64,000 bases of DNA from G963675935 sp963675935 (GTDB taxonomy: Bacteria; Planctomycetota; Planctomycetia; Pirellulales; Thermoguttaceae). The notes beneath the pieces were generated by a model that worked only from the letters and a program-made list of their open reading frames with translations, did no database searches and was not told the DNA's origin. Of the stretch, positions 25,561 to 35,700 are shown one piece after another (position 1 is the stretch's first letter; the number at the start of each line of letters is the position of its first letter). The stretch covers positions 222,799 through 286,798 of the forward strand of contig CAXXPV010000007.1 of the NCBI GenBank assembly GCA_963675935.2. The letters are read 5' to 3'. The translations under genes and the position numbers were made by a program.

Positions 25561-25906
25561 CTGGATTTGCTTCAACTGTCGGCCCCAGCTCTTCCACTTC
25601 ACTCGCACGACGGCCACGGGCCACGCCTTCGCTCATCCGTCGCTTCTGAGGCGATTCCAGGACGCTGACATGTCGAACGATTCCGGAAACACAGAGCGTC
25701 GTAATCCTGATGCAATCTCCGTTGCGTGGCTGTGTGCCAGCGGCTCGTAGGATGGCTGGCGGAAGTGACCGGCCTGTGAAAGAAGAGAAAGATGGACAGC
25801 GTGTTCATGTCGAGTCAGAGAAAACACTGCCCGACATGACCGGTCAATCGCGGCGTCAGGCACATTCAAGCCTCGATTGCGATGGTCGAGGCTGCCATAA
25901 GACAAA

Positions 25907-26053
25907 CTTGAGACACCGTGTCTCAATCTGAGCCTTACTCAGCTTAACACTCGAAAAATCGTGGAGAGTGAGACGGGAGATAGGTTCTACCGGCCGAATG
26001 AAGGCCGGAGGGGGTCCGGTTAAGATTTCGCCGGCTCGATGGGTCCCCCTTTT
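25907..26053 (+). ncRNA. Candidate structured RNA, repeat 2
   Basis: The 5' hairpin is TTGAGACA-CCG-TGTCTCAA, then a stem CACTC / GAGTG, the invariant GACGGGAGATAG and the hairpin CCGGCC-GAATGAA-GGCCGG. It ends GGGTCCCCCTTTTTT, a terminator-like T-run that repeat 1 lacks. It lies on the same strand as repeat 1. Confidence 0.5.
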
Positions 26054-26280
26054 TTATCGTGGCCGCGTCGATTCTCTCAAACGCCGCTGATGGCCCCTGG
26101 TTTGCGTCCTACGTGCTGATGGATGGAAATGTCGCAAATGCTCTCCGTGCGTTTGCGTGGGGATGCTGGCGGGCTTGGGAGGCCATTGAACCACAGGAAG
26201 AGCTTGCGGAACGACTGTGTCCGTCCTGTGAACACCACATACCTGAGCGGCGGTGATGAGCAAGTGCGCGGCAGAGCGGG

Positions 26281-27966
26281 CTAGGACCGACGGCTCGGAT
26301 GCTTCTTCGCCAATTGGCGATGCCGACTTTGACGTCGACGGGCCGCAGCGGCCGATTCTTCGCGTCGGTAGCTCCGCACATGCTCCGGATGGGTTTTCGC
26401 CCAACGATCCGGCAGTAGCCCACGAAGCTCAAGCGGATTGGTGATCTGCGGCAGTCGGGTCAACACATCGGTCAGGTACGCCTGCGGGTCGAGATGATGC
26501 CGCTTCGCACTGGCCACGAAACTGTAAAGCACCGCCGCGGTGCTGCCGCCCTGATCGCTGCCCAAGAATGTCCAATTGCGGCGTCCGAGAGCTTGCTCTT
26601 TCAGCGATCGCTCCGTTCGGTTGTTGTCGATGGGAATCGCCCCGTTGCCGAGGAACCGCGTCAGCGCCTCCCACTGCCGCAGGCTGTACTTGATCGCAAC
26701 GGTAATCGGCGACTTCGGCCGCACCACGACCAACTTGTCGCGTAGCCAATCGGCCAACGCCTCCATGATGGGCGCCGACTTCGCCTGGCGCAACGCCAGT
26801 CGTTCGTCGTCCGACATGCCAACCGCCTCGTGTTCCACAGCGTAAAGCTGCTGAAAGAAAGCCAACGCCTCGTGCGCCAACTGAGGCGAGGTGTCGCGAG
26901 CGTCAAAAAACTTCCGCCGGGCGTGCGCGTTGCAGCCAGCTTCGACAATCGCCCCGCGCGACTCCCAGAATATTCCGTCATAACCACCAAAGGCGTCCGC
27001 CTGAAGCACACCGCGATAGTCCCTCAAAAACTTCTGCGGACCATCCCGCTTTCGGTTCGGCGTGTAATCGTAGACAGTGTAGGGATGCCGAGCGTCACCT
27101 ACATAACTCCAAAACCGACCGGTTCGTGTGTGGTCCAATTCCGGATCGAGAACTTTCACCGGCGTGTCGTCGGTTCCCAACACGCCGCTGCTCAACGTTC
27201 GGCGAATCAGCAGCCGATAGAACGGCGTCAGGCACTCGGCCGAACCTCGCATCCAGCCCCAAAGCGTGCTGCGACGAATCAGCACCCCATACCGCGCCAA
27301 ATCGTCTTCCAGACGATACAGCGGCTTGTGCTGGGCGTATTTCGCATCGATCACATGGGCCAGCAAGCTCGGCCCGGCGACGCTCTTCTCGATCGGTTGC
27401 GCCGGCTTCGACGCCGTCACCACTTGTTCCTGGCATTTCCGGCAGGCGTAGGTGAACCGGGCGTGCTCCTCAATGTACAGCGAAGCGGGAACGTAGGCTA
27501 ATTGTTCGCTAACCTCTTCGTCGATCTTCTCCCGCGACTCGCCGCAGCACGGACACACCAATTCCTCCGCGGAAACCGCGTGTTCCACCCGCTTGCGCGG
27601 CAAAAACTGCGGCAGCGGCCGACGACCGTGGCCGCGACGCTTTCGCGTCGATGGCTCCTCGGTGCTTTCCACCGCCGGCGGCGATGATGACGAGGAATCG
27701 TTCTGTACCTCGAAAAGATGCTGCTGACGCGGGTCTTCGGCAAACCGCTCGCGGCGATGCCCGAAAATGTGTCGCTTCAACAACGCCAACTCGTGGCTGA
27801 GCTTCTCGATCGTCTGCTGTTGGGCAGCGATCGTCTGCGACGATTCCTCCAAAGCGGCCAACAGATGCGATTCCCGACCCAGCAAAGCTTCGATCAGTCG
27901 TTGCAAGTCTGGGGTATCCGCCGGCGGCGAAGATGAGTTCGGTGATGAAGAGACGTTCGCGTTCAT
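26281..27966 (-). CDS. tnpC: IS66 transposase TnpC, copy 2
   Basis: This has 561 residues, all three catalytic acids and the zinc finger intact. It differs from copy 1 at a few residues, including LLAALEESSQTIAAQ near the coiled coil and SDQGGST near the C-terminus, so it is not a copy made in the most recent event. Confidence 0.95.
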   Translation of the reverse strand: MNANVSSSPNSSSPPADTPDLQRLIEALLGRESHLLAALEESSQTIAAQQQTIEKLSHELALLKRHIFGHRRERFAEDPRQQHLFEVQNDSSSSSPPAVESTEEPSTRKRRGHGRRPLPQFLPRKRVEHAVSAEELVCPCCGESREKIDEEVSEQLAYVPASLYIEEHARFTYACRKCQEQVVTASKPAQPIEKSVAGPSLLAHVIDAKYAQHKPLYRLEDDLARYGVLIRRSTLWGWMRGSAECLTPFYRLLIRRTLSSGVLGTDDTPVKVLDPELDHTRTGRFWSYVGDARHPYTVYDYTPNRKRDGPQKFLRDYRGVLQADAFGGYDGIFWESRGAIVEAGCNAHARRKFFDARDTSPQLAHEALAFFQQLYAVEHEAVGMSDDERLALRQAKSAPIMEALADWLRDKLVVVRPKSPITVAIKYSLRQWEALTRFLGNGAIPIDNNRTERSLKEQALGRRNWTFLGSDQGGSTAAVLYSFVASAKRHHLDPQAYLTDVLTRLPQITNPLELRGLLPDRWAKTHPEHVRSYRREESAAAARRRQSRHRQLAKKHPSRRS

Positions 27967-28033
27967 GTCGTCTCTATAGATACACAATGAACCCGACTTA
28001 TTCCAGAGGGAAAGAATAGTTTTTGTTTGGAAA

Positions 28034-28438
28034 TCATGAGTGCAGGGCTGGCCGCGGAGAATCATCGCGCGCGCGAGCCACACGATAGAATCGTTTTCGC
28101 CGCGTAACCGTCCGCGGATCGACGCCATCAAGCAACATTGCCAATTCGCCGGCGCGGATCTCCAATGCCGGCGTTTCGCCCGCTTTGTCAGAGGTGGCTC
28201 GCAATGATGGGAAGGTAGATCCTTCCAATCGCTTGTACCAAAGAACAAGGCCGTCGCCCTGCCAGAAAAGAATCTTCACGCGATCGTGGCGACGATTGAA
28301 GAACAGAAATAAATGGCCTGACTCCGGGTTCTGGCCGATCTCGTTCTCGACCATCGCGGCTAACCCATCAAAACTCCTCCTCATATCCGTCACGCCCGTG
28401 AAGACGAAGATTCGTACCGCCACGGGCAGACTTAGCAC
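28034..28438 (-). CDS. tnpB: IS66 accessory protein TnpB, copy 2
   Basis: An intact 134 residues with the GTG start overlapping the tnpA stop. It has a Val-to-Ala difference in EIRAGELAML and Glu-Asn in AAMVENEIG compared with copy 1. Confidence 0.93.
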   Translation of the reverse strand: MLSLPVAVRIFVFTGVTDMRRSFDGLAAMVENEIGQNPESGHLFLFFNRRHDRVKILFWQGDGLVLWYKRLEGSTFPSLRATSDKAGETPALEIRAGELAMLLDGVDPRTVTRRKRFYRVARARDDSPRPALHS

Positions 28439-28908
28439 GGCGGGCTCTCCAACACGGCCAAGACTTGCTGCAGCAGTGCGATGTCGCAACCGTGCTCAAC
28501 GCGAATCAGCGTCCCACGCGGAAGAAGAATCTCGATGGGCGGTGACGACCTCGACGTGTTGGCCACGTTCGCCGCGATTGGCTCGGCATCCTCCACCAGA
28601 CGCACGGGCACCAAGCTGCCATCGCCCGCGGACTGACACAGCCGCTTACGCTGCCGACGGGACTGCTGGGCTATCGACTTTGTCTCGGGTTGCGCCGATG
28701 TCGACTCCATTGTCGCCAGCGTGGCGATGGCCTCCGATGGGCGATCCTCTTTTCGCAGCCGTTGTTGCCAGGCGTAGAACGAGGATTCTTTCAGGCCCTC
28801 GCGTCGGCAGAAGCCTGCCGCGCTCATCCCGCTATTCGCCCACAGATCGATTGCCAACTCCCAAAAACGTCTCGCTTCCGCCGGGCTCCGTCGTCGCGCA
28901 CTGTCCAT
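28432..28908 (-). CDS. tnpA: IS66 accessory protein TnpA, copy 2
   Basis: An intact 158 residues with AGGAGG in front of the ATG. It differs from copy 1 in TKSIAQQ and in NVANTSRS. Confidence 0.9.
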   Translation of the reverse strand: MDSARRRSPAEARRFWELAIDLWANSGMSAAGFCRREGLKESSFYAWQQRLRKEDRPSEAIATLATMESTSAQPETKSIAQQSRRQRKRLCQSAGDGSLVPVRLVEDAEPIAANVANTSRSSPPIEILLPRGTLIRVEHGCDIALLQQVLAVLESPPC

Positions 28909-29012
28909 GACTGACCTCCTGGATATCGTTTGCCCCACGATTCCAGAATACCAGACCATGCAAGATGTAGTTCACAGGACGGACACGAAGATGGAGTTCG
29001 CCGAACGGACAC

Positions 29013-29029
29013 GTTCACAGGACGGACAC
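29013..29029. mobile_element. Solo IS66 terminal repeat
   Basis: An isolated 17-bp GTTCACAGGACGGACAC identical to the IS66 end lies 26 bp from the end of copy 2, with a further GGACAC directly before it. The sequence inside the repeat of complete copies is absent, so this is a scar of a lost or recombined copy. The Rhs fragment starts at the next base. Confidence 0.8.
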
Positions 29030-29263
29030 GATCACCGGATACGAAACGTCTTCCGGGCCGCCGTCGTCCACGGCCTCTTGCGCAAAAAGCTGATCGACCG
29101 CTTGGCCCCAGAGGTAGCGGGTCGCCAGTTCCGGTGAAGACACCTCGCCGGCGCCGTCGGCGTCCACAAAGTCGAGAGCCACTTTCTCGTCGTCCCAGAC
29201 GTAATGTTCCGACGCCGAACCGCCCGTGCCTGCTCCGTCGGCGTCGAGCGCTCGCACAATCCG
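29030..29263 (-). pseudogene. Orphan Rhs core fragment
   Basis: These 234 bp repeat 30,935-31,168 of the large Rhs gene with three mismatches seen by eye and no gaps. They encode part of the YD-repeat core (EHYVWDDEKVALDFVDADG...ELATRYLWGQAVDQLFAQEA), just before the conserved end of the Rhs cage. The fragment lies downstream of the toxin and immunity genes on the same strand, where displaced alternative tips of Rhs loci are found, and is cut short by the IS66 scar. Confidence 0.85.
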
Positions 29264-29285
29264 TCAATCCTGAGCCGCCGCACAC

Positions 29286-29795
29286 TCACTGGACCAACAC
29301 AGTGTCGCCGAAATTACCCCCAGGACGCCATTGAATCCCACATTGCTCGAATCGGCACAAAACTGCCCTAAGATAGCACTGAATATACTCTCGGGCCTTC
29401 GCTATCAAAGGGACAATCTCTTCATTGCAGTCAGCGATTGCTGCCGCCTCACATTCGTCCAGCAATGTTTGCATCAACGGAACGTCGTCTTCCAGGCTAT
29501 TCATTTCCGCTTCGGTCGGTTCTGGGGCCATCTCAAGCCATCCGTCGAGAATCAGATCGTATGAAATAAACTCATATGCAAATGAGGAAAAGGACATTTG
29601 CCTAAGTCTGGCCTGTGAGAACCATGTTTGCTCGATCGCGCGATTACCAAGATTGGGCCATTCGATTTCTCTCGCGACACACATATCACGAGCCTCGGCA
29701 TGCACTTGAAGAGCACGAATAGCCGGATGGTCCGGTGCATACCTAGCCAAGATTGCGTAATTAGCTGGATAAATCCTCGGATGGTGTCTATTCAT
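29286..29795 (-). CDS. Candidate immunity protein for the Rhs toxin
   Basis: The 169-residue protein starts at an ATG that overlaps the toxin stop codon as ATGA, the coupling expected for an immunity gene. It is acidic, soluble and without a signal peptide: helical stretches such as AILARYAPDHPAIRALQVHAEA and DVPLMQTLLDECEAAAIADC are followed by a final IQWRPGGNFGDTVLVQ. I recognise no named family. Acidic charge and size suit a protein that masks a basic toxin or nuclease. The proposal rests mainly on position. Confidence 0.7.
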   Translation of the reverse strand: MNRHHPRIYPANYAILARYAPDHPAIRALQVHAEARDMCVAREIEWPNLGNRAIEQTWFSQARLRQMSFSSFAYEFISYDLILDGWLEMAPEPTEAEMNSLEDDVPLMQTLLDECEAAAIADCNEEIVPLIAKAREYIQCYLRAVLCRFEQCGIQWRPGGNFGDTVLVQ

Positions 29796-32700
29796 TGACC
29801 TTTCTTCACTCCCGTAGATTGATATACATTGATTGCGCGTTGAATTGCGTTCTCCGCACCCCGATCTGCAAGCCGTTCGTTCCACCCAAATACGGTTAAT
29901 CCCGCCTCTCCAGCCTGACCTCTAACGATTTCAACTGGGTTGCCTTCCATCAGCCGCCCTGCTGTGAACGCCTCTTGTTCAGCTCTAAGCTCTGCACCTT
30001 TCAATCCAGAATTGCGAAGTGTTGGGAAAACTCTGCCGCCACTTGCCTGATATGAGCCATGTTGTGATGCTGGCGTACTGTATCGGCCCGACCACCAATA
30101 GCCTGGTGTACTCGGGCTGGTGGGCCTCGCAGGAGCAAAGGATTCCGCCTCACTTGGCGCGTTTGCTGCTTGCGTTTTACCAAACCAGCCTGCCAGATTA
30201 CTTGTGGCTCGTTCTGGAAACATCAGCAGCACGATGAGGCCAGCCTGCAACGATGCTTCTAAATCATTCGTTGCCGCATAGACACCGCCAGCCACCAAAG
30301 CTGCCCCGGTCCATGGACTGGTCGCCAAAGCAGCGGATGAATACCACTGAGCACCAGCCCAATACCCGAACGAGTTGAATAATGCAGCACCTTCGCCCAC
30401 TCCCAATAACGCTTCCCCACCGAGGAATAATCCAATCCCGGTCGGTACGGAAACTGCTGTAGTCCAACCCAACGCCTCCCACGCCGACATATCGGACAGT
30501 TGGTCGTTACTTGCCAACCCAGAATCGGTCAGCGTTTCATATATTGTGCTTCCTGCTGTCTTGCTCCACCATGAACCAAATATCTTGTTGAAGCAATTGG
30601 CATACAGATCCAACCAATCTCTACTTTGTCCGCATAATCCGCTCGGATCGACATAATTCGTTGGCCCATTGCCAACATACCGATACAGGTTCGCATCGCC
30701 GGCGTTAAATCCGCTCGGATCAACGCTGACAAACTTGCCCAGCGCCGGATTATACCACCGGACGTTGTAGTAATACAACCCTGTTGCGGCGTCGTATTCC
30801 TGGCTGGTGTAGAGGAACCGAGTGGCTGCCAGACTGCCTGCCAACGCCGTCGCGTTCCCGTAACTGTCGTAACGGTAGGTCGCCGTAATGTCGCCGGCCG
30901 AATCGACCAGCGAGCGAACGCTGTGCAAGTTGTCGATCACCGGATACGAAACGTCTTCCGGGCCGCCGTCGTCCACGGCCTCTTGCGCAAAAAGCTGATC
31001 GACCGCTTGGCCCCAGAGGTAGCGGGTCGCCAGTTCCGGCGAAGACACCTCGCCGGCGCCGTCGGCGTCGACAAAGTCGAGAGCCACTTTCTCGTCGTCC
31101 CAGACGTAATGTTCCGTCGCCGAACCGCCCGTGCCTGCTCCGTCGGCGTCGAGCGCTCGCACAATCCGGCGATTGTAAGCGTCGTAGACGTAATCGACCG
31201 ACATGCTGGCCGCGCCGCCGGCTTCCGAATAGTGCGAAACGTTGGTCAGACGGTTACGATAGTCCCATGTGTAGACCGTCACATCAGTGTCGCCGACGTC
31301 GAGAAGGCCGTCGGTGTCTTCATCGACGTATCGAGCGACCAGATTGCCTTCCGAATCGTAGAGATATCGGTGCGTGCCGTCGCCGGTGGTCTGGTTTTCG
31401 ACGCCGGTAGCGTACGTGTCGCCATTGCCGGTCATTCGATTGCCGTTGTCGTCGTACGTGTACGATTCGTCGGTGTTGGCGGCGTAATCGGTCGTCAACA
31501 ATTGCCCGGTGGCGTCGTAGGTGTAGGCGGTGACGTCTTCCGCGGCGACGTCGGAATCGTGCGACGTAGCCCGGCCGGCGTCGTCATACGTCCACGCGAA
31601 GCTGCGAATCGTCGCGGAACTCGCGTCGGTATAGACCAAGCCGGTCAGTTGGCCAACGTCGTCGTAGGCATACGTGGCCGTCATCACCAGATTGCTCGCG
31701 CCGCCGTCGAGATCGCTATAGTAAGTAATTGTCGCATATTGGCCGTCGGCATCGTAGGTCAAATCGATGCGTTTTTCGGCCACGGCGTTGCCGCCGGTCA
31801 ATCCGTGCTGCGCAATCGAGGTCGCCCGGCCAAGGTCGTCATACGTGTATTCGATGACATAATCGGCCGTACCGCCGACGGTGCAAGCGGTTTCCGTGAC
31901 GCGCCCGAGGTCGTCATAGTCGTAGGTCAGCACGATCGTGGGCGAGTCGGGGAAAGTTTGCGTTTCCTCAACGATGCGGCCGAGGTCGTCGTGTTCATAT
32001 TCATAGATAGCGGCTGCATCTTGGACCGAAACCCTTTGCCCCACGGCGTCATACGTGGATTGGCAGGTGTAGATGACGTTTTGCGACGAATCGAGCCAGT
32101 TTTCTTCCGTTTCGCGGTACACATCGTCGTATTCGTAAGTCGTCACGCGGCCGTTGAAATCGGTCATTTGGACCAGCAGCCCAACGTCGTTATAGACATA
32201 GTAGCGGGTTAAATTCGATTCATTCGTTTCCTCGACGATGCGGTTCAATTCGTCGTATTCGTAGGCGGTCGTATTGCCTTCGGCATCGGTGAGCGTCAAA
32301 AGATTGCCGTTGGCGTCATAGGTATAGGTAATCACGCCGCCCTCGGCATCGGTCGCAGTGAGAAGCTGCCCTAGATCATCATAGGCGTAGGTCGTCACGT
32401 GATCGAGAGGATCGGTCACCGTCAACAGATTGCCAACATCGTCGTAGGTGTATTCCGTGACGTTATCCAAAGCGTCGGTCATACTGGTGCGACGGCCGAG
32501 GTCGTCGTAGGAGTATTCGGTCGTATTGCCCAAGGCGTCGGTCGTTGATAGGAGATTTCCAACGGCGTCGTAAGCATACGCAGTGACGATGTCTTCGTCC
32601 GGAGCCGCCGAACTATAAACGCCATCGACGTAATTTTCGATGGTCTGGGTGCGCCGACCAAGGAGATCGTAAGTGTAGCGAGTGACAACGCCTAGGTCGT

Positions 32701-35700
32701 CGGTGACGGAGACAAGGTTGCCCATGGCGTCGTAGGCGTAGGTCGTTACGTTGCCTAAGTCGTCCGTCGCGCTGATCCGCCGCGACAGATCGTCGTAGGC
32801 ATACGCCGTCGCATTGTTTAACGCGTCCGTCTCCATGGTAAGGTTGCCACAGTCATCGTAGCCGTAGTTGGTCGTGTGGCTGAGAGCGTCGGTTACGCTA
32901 GCCAGCTTGCCGTGTCCGTTGTAGGTGTAGTTCGTCGTATTGCCAAGATCGTCGGTGACGGCAACCACATGGTCTCGGGCATCGTAGGTATAGGATGTGG
33001 TATTGCCCAAATCATCGGTAACGGTGTAAAGGCGACCACGGGCATCGTAGACTTTGGTTGTCACATTGCCCCGGGCGTCCGTCGTGCTTAGCAAGTTGCC
33101 GACATTGTCGTAAACGGAAGTCGCCGTATGATTCAATGCGTCGGTCACGCTTATGCAACGGCCGAGAAGGTCATAGTCGTATGCCGTCGTGTTGCCGAGC
33201 GCATCGGTGACGCCAATGACGTTTCCGTCGGCGTCATACGCATAGCGGGTGACGTTGCCAAGATCATCGGTGACGTGGTCGAGCCAACCATTCGCCGCGT
33301 GAGCGTAGGTCGTTGTGTTGCCGAGCGCATCGGTGACGCCGGTTCGGTTGCCCCAAAACCCGTAGGTGTAGTCAATTTCAAAATAGTTGACGTTTTTTGC
33401 GCCGAACGTTCTGGCGGTCGAGTAGGTAAGGCCTGTCAAGTCGATGTATTGCAGGATCTGTACAACCTGACCTGCCGAATTCATCAACGATCGGCTGAGC
33501 GATTGAATCGCGGTGCGGGAATCGGTCAGCGATTCAGCGCCGGTGGGACGATTTGATGCATCGACAGGAACCCCTGCCGCATCGTTCCAAACGTAGGAAA
33601 TCGTTTCCGTATAATTGCCGTCAATGTCTTTGCGGTAGAGCGTGATCGCGCCGGTTATGTTATGAGTGGTAGAGTTCCACCCGGCATAGGTGCGAACTTC
33701 GCGGTTCACATCATCGTAGACGATGTAAGTGATGCTGCCGTTCGGATCGGTTTGTTTGACAGTGCGTCCCAGGGCATCGACCTCGCGCGTAGTGGTGAGG
33801 TCCAAGCCGGCCCCGGCAATGGTGGCCCAACCGGCGGGCAGATCGGTGAAGTTGCTCGTGTTGGCCGTGTTCACGTCGTTGATGATTTTGACCGCAGCCC
33901 TGGTGATGTCGTCGTATTCGATATAGGCGATGTAGCCGTCTGCGTCCTTGGTCCAGATCGGCTGGCCGTATCGATTACAGAAAACGGTTAGCGTATCTGA
34001 AGAGCCTGTGCCGTTTAGCTGGTCGGAAACGGCAGGCAGCGATTCGACAATGGATTGGATGCCGACGGTATTGGCGAACCAAGTGTAAGCATAGCTGGTT
34101 GTCGCTGCGCCCGTGCCGTCGGTATTTCGGTAGACGGTGTCGCTGGCCACGATGACGTTGGTTCGCCCATTCGACGACTTCTTGAAGTAGCTTTTGGATT
34201 CTTGGAGGATGGGTGTGCCGAGTTCACCTTCTTGAACTTTAGTTTGGTACACGTATCCGGCGACTCCGCCGGCGACGGTGGCGCTGGCCGTTGTCGTTGT
34301 GTAATATTCCGTGGTGAATATCGAACCGGCATTATCGGCCAGATATTGGTAATTTCCATTGATGCTGACCAACAAGCCGCCGTTACTCTCGTCATAGCCG
34401 GTGATAGCCGATGACGAAGCCTCGAGAATAGGCCGGCCTTGGTCGTCGTACTTGTAGAAACTGAGCCATTGTTGGCTGGAAAGCGCAGGATTGGCCGGGT
34501 CGGCGATGTCGTTGAATACCTTCAGCATCACCTCGCCCATTCGATTGCAGTAGATAATGTTTTGGTTTCCGTCAGGAAGAGTTTCGACGGTTTTATATTG
34601 CCAAGTATTATTGTTCGCTGCATTTCCTGTCAGCGAAGGATTATCGTAATAGGCGTAGGTAAAAGTTCCAACGCCTTGGCTGGCCGCATTGCCGGTCGCT
34701 TGGATATCGTGTTGTGTGCAACGATAAGAAAGATCGTATTTGAAGTATTGCTGTGCGTAAGGGGCGAGGTTCGCATCTACGGCAAACGGGTCAGCAACCG
34801 CGGCACTCAGACGCTGAAATGAAGCATCATCGAATACATATTTCAGTCCGCCGGGATAGGCGCCGCTGTAATCGCTGCCGCCATGATAGACAACTCTACC
34901 CAAACTACTGCCGCCGATACTGTTTATAGGGCAAACATAATGATCGGGGACTACAATGCCCGTTGGTCTTCGTTCGCCATAGTAACAGAAATAGTTGACG
35001 CTAAGCACGTTGCCGGCCTGGTCTTTGATCGATACAGTCTTAAGATCGTGTGGATTACCTTGATACTTATTGACTGACGGATCAGACCCATCATAGGCAA
35101 CTTCATCGTAATAGTCGTACTCAACGGATTGAACCACAGTCCAGCCGCCTTGACCGTCGGGCTGGCACAACTGAATTCCCGAAACCAGCCCAGCGTTCAC
35201 GTCGGTGTCTGGAAGATACGAATATAGCCATGATTCGATGTCGTTTCCTGAGGCGTTTTGACATCGCACTTCCTGAATGGCATCCGAGGCTGTCCAACTG
35301 CTCACATAGCTTTGTACGCCGCCGGCGCTGATTCGCGACTTGAATGTGCCTCTTCGACCTGCCGGCGTCGAACTGCTGAAGTCGTAGAAATGGATTTGAT
35401 TGCCTTCGATATCGCTCCATATCACTTCATGATTCACAGCATCGTTAATAAGTGCATCGGAGACGTAAGTCGTCGGCACATACTGGCTGTTCATCAATTT
35501 GAACGTTACTGTATTGGTGCCGGAAAAAACAACGGTGATCGCCGAATTGCCGTTGGTCCTCTGAATCGTCGGCAACGATTCGTCGATCCAACCCGAACCA
35601 TTACGGTTGTTTACGGATAATTGATTGTTGTTGCTCCAACTAAGTTTGTGAGAGAGCCCGGTTGCGGAATTGATGGACGTCAAATCCGTTACCTGATAAT

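Larger units (their letters stand above)
26217..28986 (-). mobile_element. IS66-family element, copy 2 (inverted)
   Basis: This complete 2,770-bp copy is in reverse orientation and has the same 17-bp ends. The flanks are GAACGACT and GAAGATGG; they do not match, so it too has been through recombination or adjacent deletion. Confidence 0.95.

Noticed and set aside
25419..26053. Group II intron or retron RNA
   Set aside because: No domain V-like end sequence and no reverse transcriptase gene nearby; kept only as an unnamed RNA candidate.
30923..32212. 429-codon plus-strand frame opposite the YD repeats
   Set aside because: Its repetitive Val/Asp/Gly pattern simply mirrors the YD-repeat codons on the other strand.
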